From Streptomyces sp. NBC_00271 (GTDB lineage: Bacteria; Actinomycetota; Actinomycetes; Streptomycetales; Streptomycetaceae): DNA of 64,000 nucleotides. The DNA lies in NCBI RefSeq assembly GCF_036178845.1, contig NZ_CP108070.1, forward strand, positions 9,920,001 through 9,984,000, in the 5' to 3' direction. Numbering within the stretch: position 1 is the first letter of the stretch; each line of letters begins with the position of its first letter. A program made the translations under genes and the position numbers. Under the pieces are notes generated by a model. That model made no database searches. It saw only the letters and a list, made by a program, of their open reading frames with translations, and was not told the origin of the DNA. Below, piece by piece: positions 10,113-19,867 of the stretch.

Positions 10113-13100
10113 ATGCATGACGACCGCACCCTGGTCGAAGCCCGCCTCAAGCGCGTCCTCGACGAGCGCATCCGACCCGCCGTGTACCCCGAGTCCGTGC
10201 CGCTGGACGTCGCGGTCTGGCACGCTCCCGGTGAGCCGGTGCCCGTCGCCGAGGGGCTCGCGGCCACACCCGAGCCGATCGAGGTGGGTGCGCGCTGGGG
10301 CGCTCCGTGGGGCACCAGCTGGTTCCGGGTCACCGGGACCGTCCCCGAGGCGTGGGCAGGGAAGACCGTCGAGGCCCTGCTGGACCTCGGCTTCGACGAG
10401 AACATGCCCGGCTTCCAGTGCGAGGGGCTCGTCTACCGGCCCGACGGCACTCCGGTGAAGGGCCTCAACCCACGCAACCAGTGGGTGCGCATCGGCGCCC
10501 CGGTCGAGGGCGGCGAGGAGGTCCGGCTGCACGTCGAGGCCGCCTCCAACCCGGTGATCCTCGACTACCACCCCTTCCTGCCCACCCAGTTGGGCGACAA
10601 GGAGACCGCGGGCAGCGAGCCGCAGTACACCCTCACCCGGATGGACCTCGCCGTGCTCGACGAGACCGTGTGGGAGCTGGTGCTCGACCTGGAGGTCCTC
10701 GGCGAGCTGATGGCCGAGCTGCCGGTGGAGTCGGCGCGGCGCTGGGACATCCTGCGCGCGGTGGAGAAGGCGCTCGACGCGGTCGACCTGCAGGACGTGG
10801 GCGCGACCGCCGCCGCGGCCCGCGAACGGCTGGCCGGGGTGCTCGCCGAGCCCGCCGTCCCGTCCGCGCACCGCATCAGCGCCGTCGGGCACGCGCACAT
10901 CGACTCGGCGTGGCTGTGGCCGCTGCGCGAGACCGTCCGCAAGGTGGCGCGGACCACCTCCAACATGACCGCGCTCATCGAGGACGAACCCGAGTTCGTC
11001 TTCGCGATGTCCCAGGCCCAGCAGTGGGCCTGGGTGAAGGAGCACCGGCCCGAAGTGTGGACGCGGGTGAAGAAGGCGGTCGCGGAGGGGCGGTTCGTGC
11101 CCGCGGGCGGTATGTGGGTCGAGTCGGACACCAACATGCCGGGTTCGGAGGCGATGGCCCGTCAGTTCGTGCACGGCAAGCGGTTCTTCCTCGACGAGTT
11201 CGGCATCGAGAACGACGAGGCCTGGCTGCCGGACACCTTCGGCTTCGCCGCCGGACTTCCGCAGATCATCAAGGCGGCGGGCTCCAAGTGGCTGCTCACC
11301 CAGAAGATCTCGTGGTCCCAGACCAACAAGTTCCCGCACCACACCTTCCAGTGGGAGGGCATCGACGGCACTCGCATCTTCACCCACTTCCCGCCCGTCG
11401 ACACCTACAACTGCTCCATGCGGGGCAGCGAACTCGCCCACGCGGCCAAGAACTTCAAGGACAAGGGCGTCGCCCGGCACTCCCTCGCCCCCACCGGCTG
11501 GGGTGACGGAGGCGGCGGCACCACCCGCGAGATGGTCGCCAAGGCGGCCCGGGTCCGTGACCTCGAAGGCTCCGCCACCGTGGTGTGGGAGACCCCGACG
11601 GAGTTCTTCAAGAAGGCCGAGGCCGAGTACCCGAACGCCCCCGTCTGGGTCGGCGAGTTGTACCTCGAACTGCACCGCGCCACCCTGACCAGCCAGGCCA
11701 AGACCAAGCAGGGCAACCGCCGCAGCGAACACCTCCTGCGCGAGGCCGAACTCTGGGCGGCGACCGCGGCCGTACGGACCGGATTCCCTTACCCGTACGA
11801 GGAGTTGGACCGCATCTGGAAGACGGTCCTGCTCCACCAGTTCCACGACATCCTGCCCGGCTCGTCCATCGCCTGGGTGCACCGGGAGGCCCGTAGGACG
11901 TACGAGCGGGTCGCCGAGGAGCTGACCGGCATCATCGACGCGGCGCAGCGGGCGCTGGCGGGCGAAGGCGGCACGGAGCTCGTGTTCAACTCCGCCCCGC
12001 ACCGCAGGGACGGGGTCCCGGCGGGCGGGGCCCAGCCCGCCGCCGTGGCGAGCGAGGTGACGCTCGCGCCGCGCGTAGGCGGCGGCCACGTCCTCGACAA
12101 CGGCCTGCTGAAGGTCGAGATCGACGCCCGGGGCCTGGTCGTCTCCGCGTACGACATCGACGCCGACCGCGAGACGATCGCCCCGGGACGCGCCGCGAAC
12201 CTGCTCCAGATCCACCCCGACTTCCCGAACATGTGGGACGCCTGGGACGTCGACGAGTTCTACCGCAACACCGTCACCGACCTGCTCGACGCGGACGAGG
12301 TCTCGCCCGGTGAGGACGGCGTGTCGGTGCGGATCGTACGGTCCTTCGGCGCGTCGCGGGTCACCCAGGTGCTGTCGCTCGCACCGGGGGAGCGGCGGCT
12401 CGGCATCGACACCGAGGTCGACTGGCACGAGACGGAGAAGTTCCTGAAGCTCGCCTTCCCGCTCGACATGCACGCGGAGCGGTACGCCTCCGAGACGCAG
12501 TTCGGGCACTTCTACCGGCCGACGCACACCAACACGTCCTGGGAGGCGGCCAAGTTCGAGGCGTGCAACCACCGGTTCGTGCACATCGAGGAGCCGGGCT
12601 GGGGTGTCGCGCTCGTCAACGACTCGACGTACGGCCACGACGTGACCCGTACCGTCCGGGACAGCGACTCGGGTACGACCACCACCGTGCGCGTCTCGCT
12701 GCTGCGTGCCCCGCGCTTCCCCGACCCCGAGACCGACCAGGGCGTCCACCGCTTCCGGCACGCGCTGGTGCCGGGGGCCGGCATCGGGGACGCGGTGCGC
12801 GAGGGGTGGCGGATCAACCTGCCGGAGCGCCGGGTGAGAGGCGAACGTGAGGTCGCGCCCCTGGTGGAGGTGGCGCAGGACGCGGTCGTGGTGACCGCGG
12901 TCAAGCTCGCCGACGACGGCAGCGGGGATGTGGTCGTACGCTTCCACGAGTCCCGGGGCGGGCGCACCAGGGCCACGCTGACGGCCGGGTTCGAGGTCGG
13001 GGACGTCACCGTGACCGACCTGCTGGAGCGGCCCCTCGCGGACGCCGCCGCGCCGCGGCGCGACGGTGACCGGGTCACCCTGTCGCTGCGCCCCTTCGAG

Positions 13101-13130
13101 CTGGTCACCCTGCGGCTGACACGCGCCTGA
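10113..13130 (+). CDS. Alpha-mannosidase (GH38)
   Basis: Retaining alpha-mannosidase of 1005 residues, a normal length for the family, with no signal peptide, so likely cytoplasmic. The zinc-site motif GHAHIDSAWLWP is at about residues 259-270 (His260, Asp264). The nucleophile is Asp339 in the VESDTNMPGSEA motif. C-terminal beta domains (LVFNSAPHRR onward) follow. ATG 10113 has CGGAG at 10102-10106; the frame is open upstream but lacks a better start. As last gene of the operon it would trim alpha-linked mannoses after import, before the GH5 enzyme attacks the core. The opposite strand is open for over 1,100 codons here, a GC-bias artefact. Confidence 0.95.
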   Translation: MHDDRTLVEARLKRVLDERIRPAVYPESVPLDVAVWHAPGEPVPVAEGLAATPEPIEVGARWGAPWGTSWFRVTGTVPEAWAGKTVEALLDLGFDENMPGFQCEGLVYRPDGTPVKGLNPRNQWVRIGAPVEGGEEVRLHVEAASNPVILDYHPFLPTQLGDKETAGSEPQYTLTRMDLAVLDETVWELVLDLEVLGELMAELPVESARRWDILRAVEKALDAVDLQDVGATAAAARERLAGVLAEPAVPSAHRISAVGHAHIDSAWLWPLRETVRKVARTTSNMTALIEDEPEFVFAMSQAQQWAWVKEHRPEVWTRVKKAVAEGRFVPAGGMWVESDTNMPGSEAMARQFVHGKRFFLDEFGIENDEAWLPDTFGFAAGLPQIIKAAGSKWLLTQKISWSQTNKFPHHTFQWEGIDGTRIFTHFPPVDTYNCSMRGSELAHAAKNFKDKGVARHSLAPTGWGDGGGGTTREMVAKAARVRDLEGSATVVWETPTEFFKKAEAEYPNAPVWVGELYLELHRATLTSQAKTKQGNRRSEHLLREAELWAATAAVRTGFPYPYEELDRIWKTVLLHQFHDILPGSSIAWVHREARRTYERVAEELTGIIDAAQRALAGEGGTELVFNSAPHRRDGVPAGGAQPAAVASEVTLAPRVGGGHVLDNGLLKVEIDARGLVVSAYDIDADRETIAPGRAANLLQIHPDFPNMWDAWDVDEFYRNTVTDLLDADEVSPGEDGVSVRIVRSFGASRVTQVLSLAPGERRLGIDTEVDWHETEKFLKLAFPLDMHAERYASETQFGHFYRPTHTNTSWEAAKFEACNHRFVHIEEPGWGVALVNDSTYGHDVTRTVRDSDSGTTTTVRVSLLRAPRFPDPETDQGVHRFRHALVPGAGIGDAVREGWRINLPERRVRGEREVAPLVEVAQDAVVVTAVKLADDGSGDVVVRFHESRGGRTRATLTAGFEVGDVTVTDLLERPLADAAAPRRDGDRVTLSLRPFELVTLRLTRA

Positions 13131-13170
13131 GCGGTCGCGTGTCCGACCCCTTCCCGGGCTGCGGATCCGG

Positions 13171-13872
13171 CTACTGCGTGAGCTGGGTCCGCAGCCACTG
13201 CTCCACTTCGCCCACGTGCGCGGCGGCGGCAGCCCTGGCCGCCTCCGGGTCGTGGGCCACCAGCGCGCGGTGGATCGCCGCGTGCTCGCGGCGCGTGCGC
13301 TCGAAGGCGCCCTCCTCCTGGTAGCCCCGCCAGACCCGGGCACGGAAGGTGCGCGAGGACAGGCCCTCCAGGATGGCGGCCATGGTCTCGTTGCCCGCGG
13401 CGGCCGCGATCTCGCGGTGGAAGGCCAGATCGTGGGCGAGGATCTCCTCCGGGTCGTCCGTCGCGTTCATCGCCAGCAGGTGTTTCTCGACCTCGGCCAG
13501 CTGGTCCGCCGTGATCCGAGCGGCGGCCAGCGCGGTCGCGGTCGACTCCAGGATCCGCCGCACCTCCAGCAGCTCGACCAGCTGCGGCCCGCGCGAGAGG
13601 TCGGCCACCACGCCGAAGGTCTCCAGCAGGTCCCCGGCCTCCAGCTGGGTGACGTAGATGCCCGAGCCGTGCCGGGCCTCCAGCACACCGAGGACCGTGA
13701 GCGCACGGATCGCCTCGCGCATCGAGCTGCGGGACATGCCGAGCTGGGCGGCGAGATCACGCTCGGTCGGCAGCCGCTGCCCGGGCTCCAGCCGGCCCTC
13801 GCCGATCATCGCCTTGATCCGCTCGATGGCGCGCTGCGTCACGGTGCCCTTCTGCGGGGCCGACTCGTCCAC
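13171..13872 (-). CDS. GntR/FadR-family regulator of the L-fucose operon
   Basis: DNA-binding regulator of 233 residues. The N-terminal winged helix (RLPTERDLAAQLGMSRSSMREAI) is typical of GntR proteins. The all-helical C-terminal FCD domain (LLEVRRILESTATALAAAR, HDLAFHREIAAAAGN) usually binds small organic acids through a metal site. GTG 13872 is preceded by AGGAGGAG. It is divergent from the ribose-type transporter, and a palindrome fitting a FadR-subgroup operator lies between them. A fucose catabolite such as L-fuconate is a plausible effector (inference). Confidence 0.93.
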   Translation of the reverse strand: MDESAPQKGTVTQRAIERIKAMIGEGRLEPGQRLPTERDLAAQLGMSRSSMREAIRALTVLGVLEARHGSGIYVTQLEAGDLLETFGVVADLSRGPQLVELLEVRRILESTATALAAARITADQLAEVEKHLLAMNATDDPEEILAHDLAFHREIAAAAGNETMAAILEGLSSRTFRARVWRGYQEEGAFERTRREHAAIHRALVAHDPEAARAAAAAHVGEVEQWLRTQLTQ

Positions 13873-13917
13873 GCCGTCTCCTCCTGTCGCCGGGTGCGCC
13901 GCAGTCTAACCACCGGA

Positions 13918-13930
13918 GTGGTCGGACCAC
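13918..13930. promoter_or_regulatory. FadR-type GntR operator
   Basis: GTGGTCGGACCAC is a perfect palindrome with 6-base arms around a G. It matches the TnGTnnnACnA form known for FadR-subgroup regulators. It lies 45 bases upstream of the gntR start and about 140 bases before the transporter start. A half-site, GTGGTCTGATAA, recurs at 13982-13993. It probably controls both divergent promoters. Confidence 0.75.
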
Positions 13931-14071
13931 TACGGCTGATAACGCGGAAATTTTGGCGCACGGGGGTGTTGCGGAGGTGAAGTGGTCTGATAAATATTCG
14001 TCCCGGTTGAGCGGGACGCTCGGCCACGCACCGTCACCCCCGATCGATCTCGCTCAACGAGGAGCCGTCAG

Positions 14072-15139
14072 ATGGCCGGCAGAAACGTGCGGAACACGCG
14101 AATTGCGTCGCGGGCAGTGCGTGCGGCGGCTGCGGCCGCCTGCGCGACCCTCGTGCTCGCGGCATGCGGCAGCACCAAGGACTCCGTGTCGTCGGGCGGC
14201 GGGGGCACCGGCAAGGTCGGGGTGATCCTGCCCCTGCTGACCTCGCCGTTCTGGCAGTCCTACAACGACTACGTGCCGAAGATGGCGAAGTCCGAAGGGG
14301 TCGACGCCCTCAAGACCGTCAACTCCAACAGCGACCCGTCCCAGCAGATCACCGACATCAACAACCAGCTCAACCAGGGCGTGAAGGGCCTCGTCGTGGC
14401 CCCCCTGGACAGCGCCGCGATCGCCGCCGGGCTCGACCAGGCCGAGCGCAAGGGCGTTCCCGTGGTGGCCGTCGACGTGGCGCCCGAGAAGGGCAAGGTC
14501 GCCATGGTCGTACGCGCCAACAACGTCGCGTACGGCGAGAAGGCCTGCGAGTACCTCGGCAAGCAGATCCCCTCCGGCAAGGTCGTGCAGATCATGGGCG
14601 ACCTGGCCTCGGTCAACGGCCGGGACCGCTCCGAGGCCTTCCGCACCTGCGTGCAGAAGAACTACCCGAAGCTGAAGGTCCTGGAGATCCCCGCCAAGTG
14701 GGAGTCCGACACCGCGGCCTCCAAGCTCGACACCCTGCTGAACGCCAACCCCGACATCAAGGGCATCTACATGCAGGCGGGCGGCGTCTACCTCGCGCCG
14801 ACCCTGCAGACGCTCAAGTCCAAGGGCATGCTGAAGAAGGCCGGCCAGGCGGGCCACATCGCGATCGTCTCGAACGACGGCATCCCGCAGGAGTTCGACG
14901 CGATCCGCAAGGGCGAGATCGACGCCACCGTCTCCCAGCCGGCCGACGCCTACGCCAAGTACGGCATGTACTACATCAAGGCCGCGATGCAGGGGAAGAC
15001 GTTCAAGACCGGCCCGACCGACCACGACTCCGAGATCGTCAAGCTGCCCAGCGGCATCCTGGAGGACCAGCTGCCCGCGCCGCTGGTGACCAAGGACAAC
15101 GTCGACGACCCCAAGCTCTGGGGCAACACGGTCAAATGA
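14072..15139 (+). CDS. Sugar ABC transporter substrate-binding lipoprotein (RbsB type), probably for L-fucose
   Basis: Extracellular receptor of 355 residues. The lipobox LVLAAC puts the lipidated Cys near residue 32. The periplasmic-binding-protein type 1 fold follows (VGVILPLLTSPFWQSYNDY, GLVVAPLDSAAI, GRDRSEAFRTC). GAGGAG at 14059-14064 supports ATG 14072. Its stop overlaps the ATPase start (ATGA). This is a CUT2 system, which carries its own ATPase, unlike the upstream importer. L-fucose as ligand is inferred from the downstream enzymes. Confidence 0.92.
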   Translation: MAGRNVRNTRIASRAVRAAAAAACATLVLAACGSTKDSVSSGGGGTGKVGVILPLLTSPFWQSYNDYVPKMAKSEGVDALKTVNSNSDPSQQITDINNQLNQGVKGLVVAPLDSAAIAAGLDQAERKGVPVVAVDVAPEKGKVAMVVRANNVAYGEKACEYLGKQIPSGKVVQIMGDLASVNGRDRSEAFRTCVQKNYPKLKVLEIPAKWESDTAASKLDTLLNANPDIKGIYMQAGGVYLAPTLQTLKSKGMLKKAGQAGHIAIVSNDGIPQEFDAIRKGEIDATVSQPADAYAKYGMYYIKAAMQGKTFKTGPTDHDSEIVKLPSGILEDQLPAPLVTKDNVDDPKLWGNTVK

Positions 15140-16629
15140 GCACCCCACTGGTGGAGGCGCGGGGGGTGGCCAAGCGGTACGGCCCCACCGTCGCCCTCCA
15201 AGACGGCCGGCTCACCGTTCTCCCCGGTGAGTCCCACGCCCTCGTCGGGCGCAACGGCGCGGGCAAGTCCACCCTCGTCACCATCCTCACCGGCCTCCAG
15301 GCCCCCGACGAGGGCGAGGTCCGCTTCGACGGCGAGCCCGCGCCCGCGCTCACCGACCGCGACGCCTGGCGCCGCAAGGTGGCCTGCGTCTACCAGAAGC
15401 CCACCGTCGTACCGGAGTTGACGGTCGCCGAGAACCTCTTCATCAACCGGCAGCCCGTCGGGCGCGGTGGCTTCATCAGCTGGCGCAGGCTGCGGGCCGA
15501 GGCGGCGCAGGTCCTGGACACCTGGGACGTGCACGTCGACCCGGAGGCCCGCACCGCCGACCTCAAGGTCGAGGACCGCCAAATGGTCGAGATCGCCCGG
15601 GCGCTCAGCTTCGGCGCCCGGTTCATCGTCCTCGACGAGCCGACCGCGCAGCTCGACAACCGGGAGATCGAACGGCTCTTCACCCGGATGCGCGCGCTCC
15701 AGGAGTCCGGTGTCACCTTCCTGTTCATCTCGCACCACCTCCAGGAGGTGTACGAGGTGTGCCAGACGGTCACCGTACTGCGCGACGCCCGCTGGATCAC
15801 CACCGCGCCGGTCGCCGAACTCCCCCGCACGGCCCTGGTGGAGGCCATGGCGGGGGAGTCGATCGCCGAGCGGACCGTCACGCACCAGTCCGTCGCGGCG
15901 GACGCCCCGGTGCTGCTCGACGCCCGGGGGCTCACCTCGGACGCGTACGAGGACATCGACCTCACCGTCCGCCGCGGCGAGGTCCTCGGCCTCGCCGGCT
16001 CCAGCGGCAGCGGCAAGATCGAGCTTGCCGAGTCCTTCGCCGGACTGCACGCCCCGACCGGCGGAACGGCTCGACTCGACGGCGAGCGGCTGCCGTTCGG
16101 TGACGTGCAGGCCGCGCTCAAGGCGGGCGTCGCCTGTGTCCCGCGCGACCGGCACGAGCAGGGTCTCGTCTCCGGCATGACCATCGGCGACAACACCACC
16201 ATGAGCGTCCTGAACCGGCTCGGCCGCTACGGCTTCATCGCCGCCGCCCGCAAGCGGGGCTTCGCCACCGAGCTGATCGAACGCCTCGACATCCACACCG
16301 AGGGCCCCGAACAGCCCGTCTCCGACCTCTCCGGCGGCAACGCGCAGAAGGTCGTCATGGCCCGCGCCCTCGCCTCCGACCCCCGCCTCCTCGTCCTCAT
16401 CAACCCCACCGCGGGCGTCGACGTGAAGTCCAAGGAGTCACTGCTGTCCCGGATGGACAACGCCAGCGAGGACGGCACCGCCGTACTCGTCGTCTCCGAC
16501 GAACTCGACGACCTGCGCCGCTGCGACCGCGTCCTCGTCCTCTTCCACGGCCGTGTCGTCGCCGAGCACCCGGCGGGCTGGCACGACCACGAGCTGATCG
16601 CCTCCATCGAAGGAGTGGACCATGGCTGA
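15136..16629 (+). CDS. Sugar ABC transporter ATPase, two nucleotide-binding domains (RbsA type)
   Basis: ATP-hydrolysing subunit of 497 residues with two fused ABC domains. Domain 1 has Walker A GRNGAGKST and Walker B FIVLDEPT, but its signature region is altered (LKVEDRQMVEIARAL). Domain 2 has an intact signature (LSGGNAQKVVMARAL) but degenerate Walker A (GSSGSGKIEL, Ile for Ser/Thr) and Walker B (LLVLINPT, no Asp-Glu). Asymmetry is usual in the CUT2 family, though here the second site looks catalytically dead. It overlaps the neighbours at both ends (ATGA upstream, 8 bases downstream). Confidence 0.93.
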   Translation: MSTPLVEARGVAKRYGPTVALQDGRLTVLPGESHALVGRNGAGKSTLVTILTGLQAPDEGEVRFDGEPAPALTDRDAWRRKVACVYQKPTVVPELTVAENLFINRQPVGRGGFISWRRLRAEAAQVLDTWDVHVDPEARTADLKVEDRQMVEIARALSFGARFIVLDEPTAQLDNREIERLFTRMRALQESGVTFLFISHHLQEVYEVCQTVTVLRDARWITTAPVAELPRTALVEAMAGESIAERTVTHQSVAADAPVLLDARGLTSDAYEDIDLTVRRGEVLGLAGSSGSGKIELAESFAGLHAPTGGTARLDGERLPFGDVQAALKAGVACVPRDRHEQGLVSGMTIGDNTTMSVLNRLGRYGFIAAARKRGFATELIERLDIHTEGPEQPVSDLSGGNAQKVVMARALASDPRLLVLINPTAGVDVKSKESLLSRMDNASEDGTAVLVVSDELDDLRRCDRVLVLFHGRVVAEHPAGWHDHELIASIEGVDHG

Positions 16630-17656
16630 CACGAAGGCCCCGTCGGCCTCGTCGCCCACCTCCGCGCGCGTCCCCGACGCACGGGCCGCCAAGACCGTAC
16701 TGCTCCGCAGGGCCCGCGAACTCGCCCTCGTGCCCGCCTTGCTGGTGCTCCTGGTGCTCGGCGCGATCGTCAACGACTCGTTCCTCACCGAACGGAACCT
16801 GATCTCCATCCTGGGCGCCTCGGCGGCGCTCGCGATGGTGGTCCTCGCCGAGTCGCTGGTGCTGATCACCGGCAAGATCGATCTGTCACTGGAGTCGGTG
16901 GTCGGCATCGCGCCCGCCGTCGGCGCCCTGCTGGTGCTGCCGTCCGCGCAGTCCGGCTGGGGCACGGAGTGGTCGGCCGCGCTCGCCCTCGTCGCGATCC
17001 TCGTCGTGGGCGGAGTCATCGGCGCCTTCAACGGCATCCTCGTGGTGAAGTTCAAGCTCAACGCCTTCATCGTCACCCTCGCGATGCTGATCGTCCTGCG
17101 TGGCCTGTTGGTCGGCGCCACCAAGGGCAAGACACTGTTCGGCATGCCCGACGCGTTCTTCCAACTGGCCACCTCCACCTTCCTGCGGGTCCCGCTGTCG
17201 GTGTGGCTGGCCGCGGTCGCCTTCGGCGTCGCCGGACTGATCCTCAAATACCACCGCGTCGGGCGCGCCCTGTACGCCATCGGCGGCAACACGGAGGCGG
17301 CCCGCGCCGCCGGTATCCGCGTCGACCGGATGCTGCTCGGCGTCTCCGTCGTCGCCGGCGTCCTCGCCTCGGTCGGCGGGATCATGCAGACCGGATACGT
17401 CGGCGCGATCAGCGCCAACCAGGGCAACAACATGATCTTCACGGTGATGGCGGCGGCGGTCATCGGCGGCATCAGCCTGGACGGCGGCAAGGGCACCATG
17501 TTCGGCGCCCTGACCGGCGTCCTCCTCCTCGGCGTGGTGCAGAACCTGCTCACGCTCGCCCAGGTGCCGTCCTTCTGGATCCAGGCCATCTACGGCGGAA
17601 TCATCCTGGTCGCCCTGATGATCGCCCGCGTGACCACCGGCCGCGCCCAGGACTGA
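16622..17656 (+). CDS. Sugar ABC transporter permease (RbsC type)
   Basis: Membrane channel subunit of 344 residues with 8-10 hydrophobic segments and the BPD_transp_2 features of ribose-type systems ([44 protein letters not shown]). It overlaps the ATPase gene by 8 bases. The enzyme genes begin 85 bases downstream. Confidence 0.93.
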   Translation: MADTKAPSASSPTSARVPDARAAKTVLLRRARELALVPALLVLLVLGAIVNDSFLTERNLISILGASAALAMVVLAESLVLITGKIDLSLESVVGIAPAVGALLVLPSAQSGWGTEWSAALALVAILVVGGVIGAFNGILVVKFKLNAFIVTLAMLIVLRGLLVGATKGKTLFGMPDAFFQLATSTFLRVPLSVWLAAVAFGVAGLILKYHRVGRALYAIGGNTEAARAAGIRVDRMLLGVSVVAGVLASVGGIMQTGYVGAISANQGNNMIFTVMAAAVIGGISLDGGKGTMFGALTGVLLLGVVQNLLTLAQVPSFWIQAIYGGIILVALMIARVTTGRAQD

Positions 17657-17741
17657 CCTCCCTTCGTCTTCGTACGGATCCAAGGACCCACGGATCCACG
17701 GAACCCTCCGTACGCCCCTGTCCCGGACCGAAAGGCCTCCC

Positions 17742-19112
17742 GTGTCCCCAACTGCCGCCCGTATCACCGCGGTCGACACCTACGACATCCGTTTCCCCAC
17801 CTCGCGCGAGCTCGACGGCTCCGACGCGATGAACCCGGACCCCGACTACTCGGCGGCGTACGTCGTGCTGCGCAGCGACGCGGCCGACTGTCCCGAGGGG
17901 CACGGCTTCACCTTCACCATCGGGCGGGGCAACGACGTCCAGGTCGCCGCGATCGAGGCGCTGCGCGGGCATGTGGTCGGACGCTCGGTCGAGGAGCTGT
18001 GCGCGGACCCGGGCTCTCTCGCCCGGGACCTGATCGGGGACAGTCAGCTGCGCTGGCTCGGGCCCGAGAAGGGCGTGATGCACATGGCGATCGGCGCCGT
18101 CGTCAACGCCGTGTGGGACCTGGCCGCCAAGCGTGCCGGGAAGCCCCTGTGGCAGCTGCTCGCCGACGCCGAACCGGAGTGGCTGGTCCGCCAGGTCGAC
18201 TTCCGCTACCTCACGGACGCCCTCACCCCCGAGGAGGCGCTCGAACTGCTCCGTCGTGGCCGGGAGGGCGCCGCCGAGCGCGCCGCGATCCTCCGGGAGA
18301 GGGGCTTCCCCGCCTACACCACCTCGCCCGGCTGGCTCGGCTACAGCGACGAGAAGCTCACCCGCCTCGCCGCCGAGGCCGTCGCCGACGGGTTCCGGCA
18401 GATCAAGCTGAAGGTGGGTGCCGATCTCGCGGACGACGTACGCCGCTGCCGGGTCGCCCGCTCGGTGGTCGGCCCCGACATCCGGATCGCCATCGACGCC
18501 AACCAGCGCTGGAACGTGGACGAGGCGATCACCTGGACCAAGGCCCTCGCCGAGTTCGAGCCCTACTGGATCGAGGAGCCCACCAGCCCCGACGACGTCC
18601 TCGGCCACGCCGCCGTCCGCGAGGCCGTCGCCCCCGTCAAGGTCGCCACCGGCGAACACGTCCAGAACCGTGTCGTCTTCAAACAGCTCCTCCAGGCCGG
18701 CGCCATCGACATCCTGCAGATCGACGCCGCCCGTGTCGCCGGCGTCAACGAGAACCTCGCCATCCTGCTTCTCGCGGCCAAGTTCGGCGTGCCGGTCTGC
18801 CCGCACGCGGGCGGGGTCGGCCTGTGCGAACTGGTCCAGCACCTGTCGATGTTCGACTTCGTGGCGCTCTCCGGCACCACCGACGACCGGGTCATCGAAT
18901 ACGTCGACCATCTGCACGACCACTTCCTCGACCCGGTGGTGATCAGGCAGGGTCACTACACGGCACCCACCGCGCCGGGCTTCTCCGCGACCATGCGGCC
19001 GCAGTCCATCGCGGAGTTCACCTACCCCGGCGGCACCTTCTGGGCCGCCGACCTCGCCCACCAGAAGTCCGGCAGTCGGCCGAGCGACAAGCAGAAGGGG
19101 GAAGCCGCGTGA
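17742..19112 (+). CDS. L-fuconate dehydratase (enolase superfamily)
   Basis: Removes water from L-fuconate to give 2-keto-3-deoxy-L-fuconate, the third step of the oxidative fucose pathway. The 456-residue protein is of mandelate-racemase/enolase type: KxK at IKLKVG (second Lys the likely base), metal ligands in [18 protein letters not shown] and VATGEH, and the diagnostic [15 protein letters not shown] of fuconate dehydratases and human ENOSF1. GTG 17742 has GAAAGG at 17730-17735. It is the first enzyme gene after the transporter and its stop overlaps the next start (GTGA). Confidence 0.93.
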   Translation: MSPTAARITAVDTYDIRFPTSRELDGSDAMNPDPDYSAAYVVLRSDAADCPEGHGFTFTIGRGNDVQVAAIEALRGHVVGRSVEELCADPGSLARDLIGDSQLRWLGPEKGVMHMAIGAVVNAVWDLAAKRAGKPLWQLLADAEPEWLVRQVDFRYLTDALTPEEALELLRRGREGAAERAAILRERGFPAYTTSPGWLGYSDEKLTRLAAEAVADGFRQIKLKVGADLADDVRRCRVARSVVGPDIRIAIDANQRWNVDEAITWTKALAEFEPYWIEEPTSPDDVLGHAAVREAVAPVKVATGEHVQNRVVFKQLLQAGAIDILQIDAARVAGVNENLAILLLAAKFGVPVCPHAGGVGLCELVQHLSMFDFVALSGTTDDRVIEYVDHLHDHFLDPVVIRQGHYTAPTAPGFSATMRPQSIAEFTYPGGTFWAADLAHQKSGSRPSDKQKGEAA

Positions 19113-19867
19113 GCGCCGACTTCGAAGGACTCAAGGCACTGGTGACCGGTGGCGCCTCCGGCATCGGCCGCGCCACCGCCGAGCTGCTCGCCGCCCGTGG
19201 GGCACGGGTCGCCGTCCTCGACCTGGACCCCTCGACGGTCGAAAAGCCCCTGCGTGGTTTCCGCGCCGACGTCACCGACGACGCCTCCGTACGCGAGGCC
19301 GTGGCCGCGGCCGTCGCGGATCTCGGCGGACTCGACGTGCTGATCAACAACGCCGGGATCGGCGCCCAGGGCACCGTCGAGGACAATGCCGACGACGAGT
19401 GGCACCGGGTCCTGGACGTCAATGTCGTCGGCATGGTCCGTACCGCCCGCGCCGCCCTGCCCCACCTGCGGGAATCCGCACACGCGGCGATCGTGAACAC
19501 CTGCTCCATCGCCGCCACCGCCGGGCTCCCGCAGCGCGCCCTGTACTCCGCCACCAAGGGCGCCGTCCTCTCCCTCACCCTCGCCATGGCCGCCGACCAC
19601 CTCCGCGAGGGCGTCCGCGTCAACTGTGTGAACCCCGGCACCGCCGACACCCCCTGGGTCGGCCGCCTCCTCGACGCCGCCGCCGACCCGGCCGCCGAGC
19701 GGGCCGCGCTGGAGGCCCGCCAGCCCTCCGGCCGCCTCGTCTCGGCGGACGAGGTCGCCGGCGCCATCGCCTACCTGGCGAGCCCGCTGTCCGGCGCCAC
19801 CACCGGCACCGCCCTCGCCGTGGACGGCGGCATGCAGGGACTGCGACTGCGGCCGGTGGGCCAGTGA
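19109..19867 (+). CDS. SDR oxidoreductase, likely 2-keto-3-deoxy-L-fuconate dehydrogenase
   Basis: NAD(P)-dependent short-chain dehydrogenase of 252 residues, probably oxidising 2-keto-3-deoxy-L-fuconate to the 2,4-diketo acid. Visible motifs: TGGASGIG cofactor loop, NNAG, and YSATK active site (YxxxK), with a Ser in the preceding strand (CSIAAT). GTG 19109 and TGA 19865-19867 form GTGA overlaps with both neighbours. The substrate is assigned from operon context. Confidence 0.87.
   Translation: MSADFEGLKALVTGGASGIGRATAELLAARGARVAVLDLDPSTVEKPLRGFRADVTDDASVREAVAAAVADLGGLDVLINNAGIGAQGTVEDNADDEWHRVLDVNVVGMVRTARAALPHLRESAHAAIVNTCSIAATAGLPQRALYSATKGAVLSLTLAMAADHLREGVRVNCVNPGTADTPWVGRLLDAAADPAAERAALEARQPSGRLVSADEVAGAIAYLASPLSGATTGTALAVDGGMQGLRLRPVGQ

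Noticed and set aside
10029-13343. Long open frame (over 1,100 codons) on the minus strand opposite the GH38 gene
   Set aside because: It is the usual antisense shadow of a GC-rich gene: low-complexity Arg/Gly/Pro/Val composition, no domain, and the plus strand has a clear GH38 enzyme.
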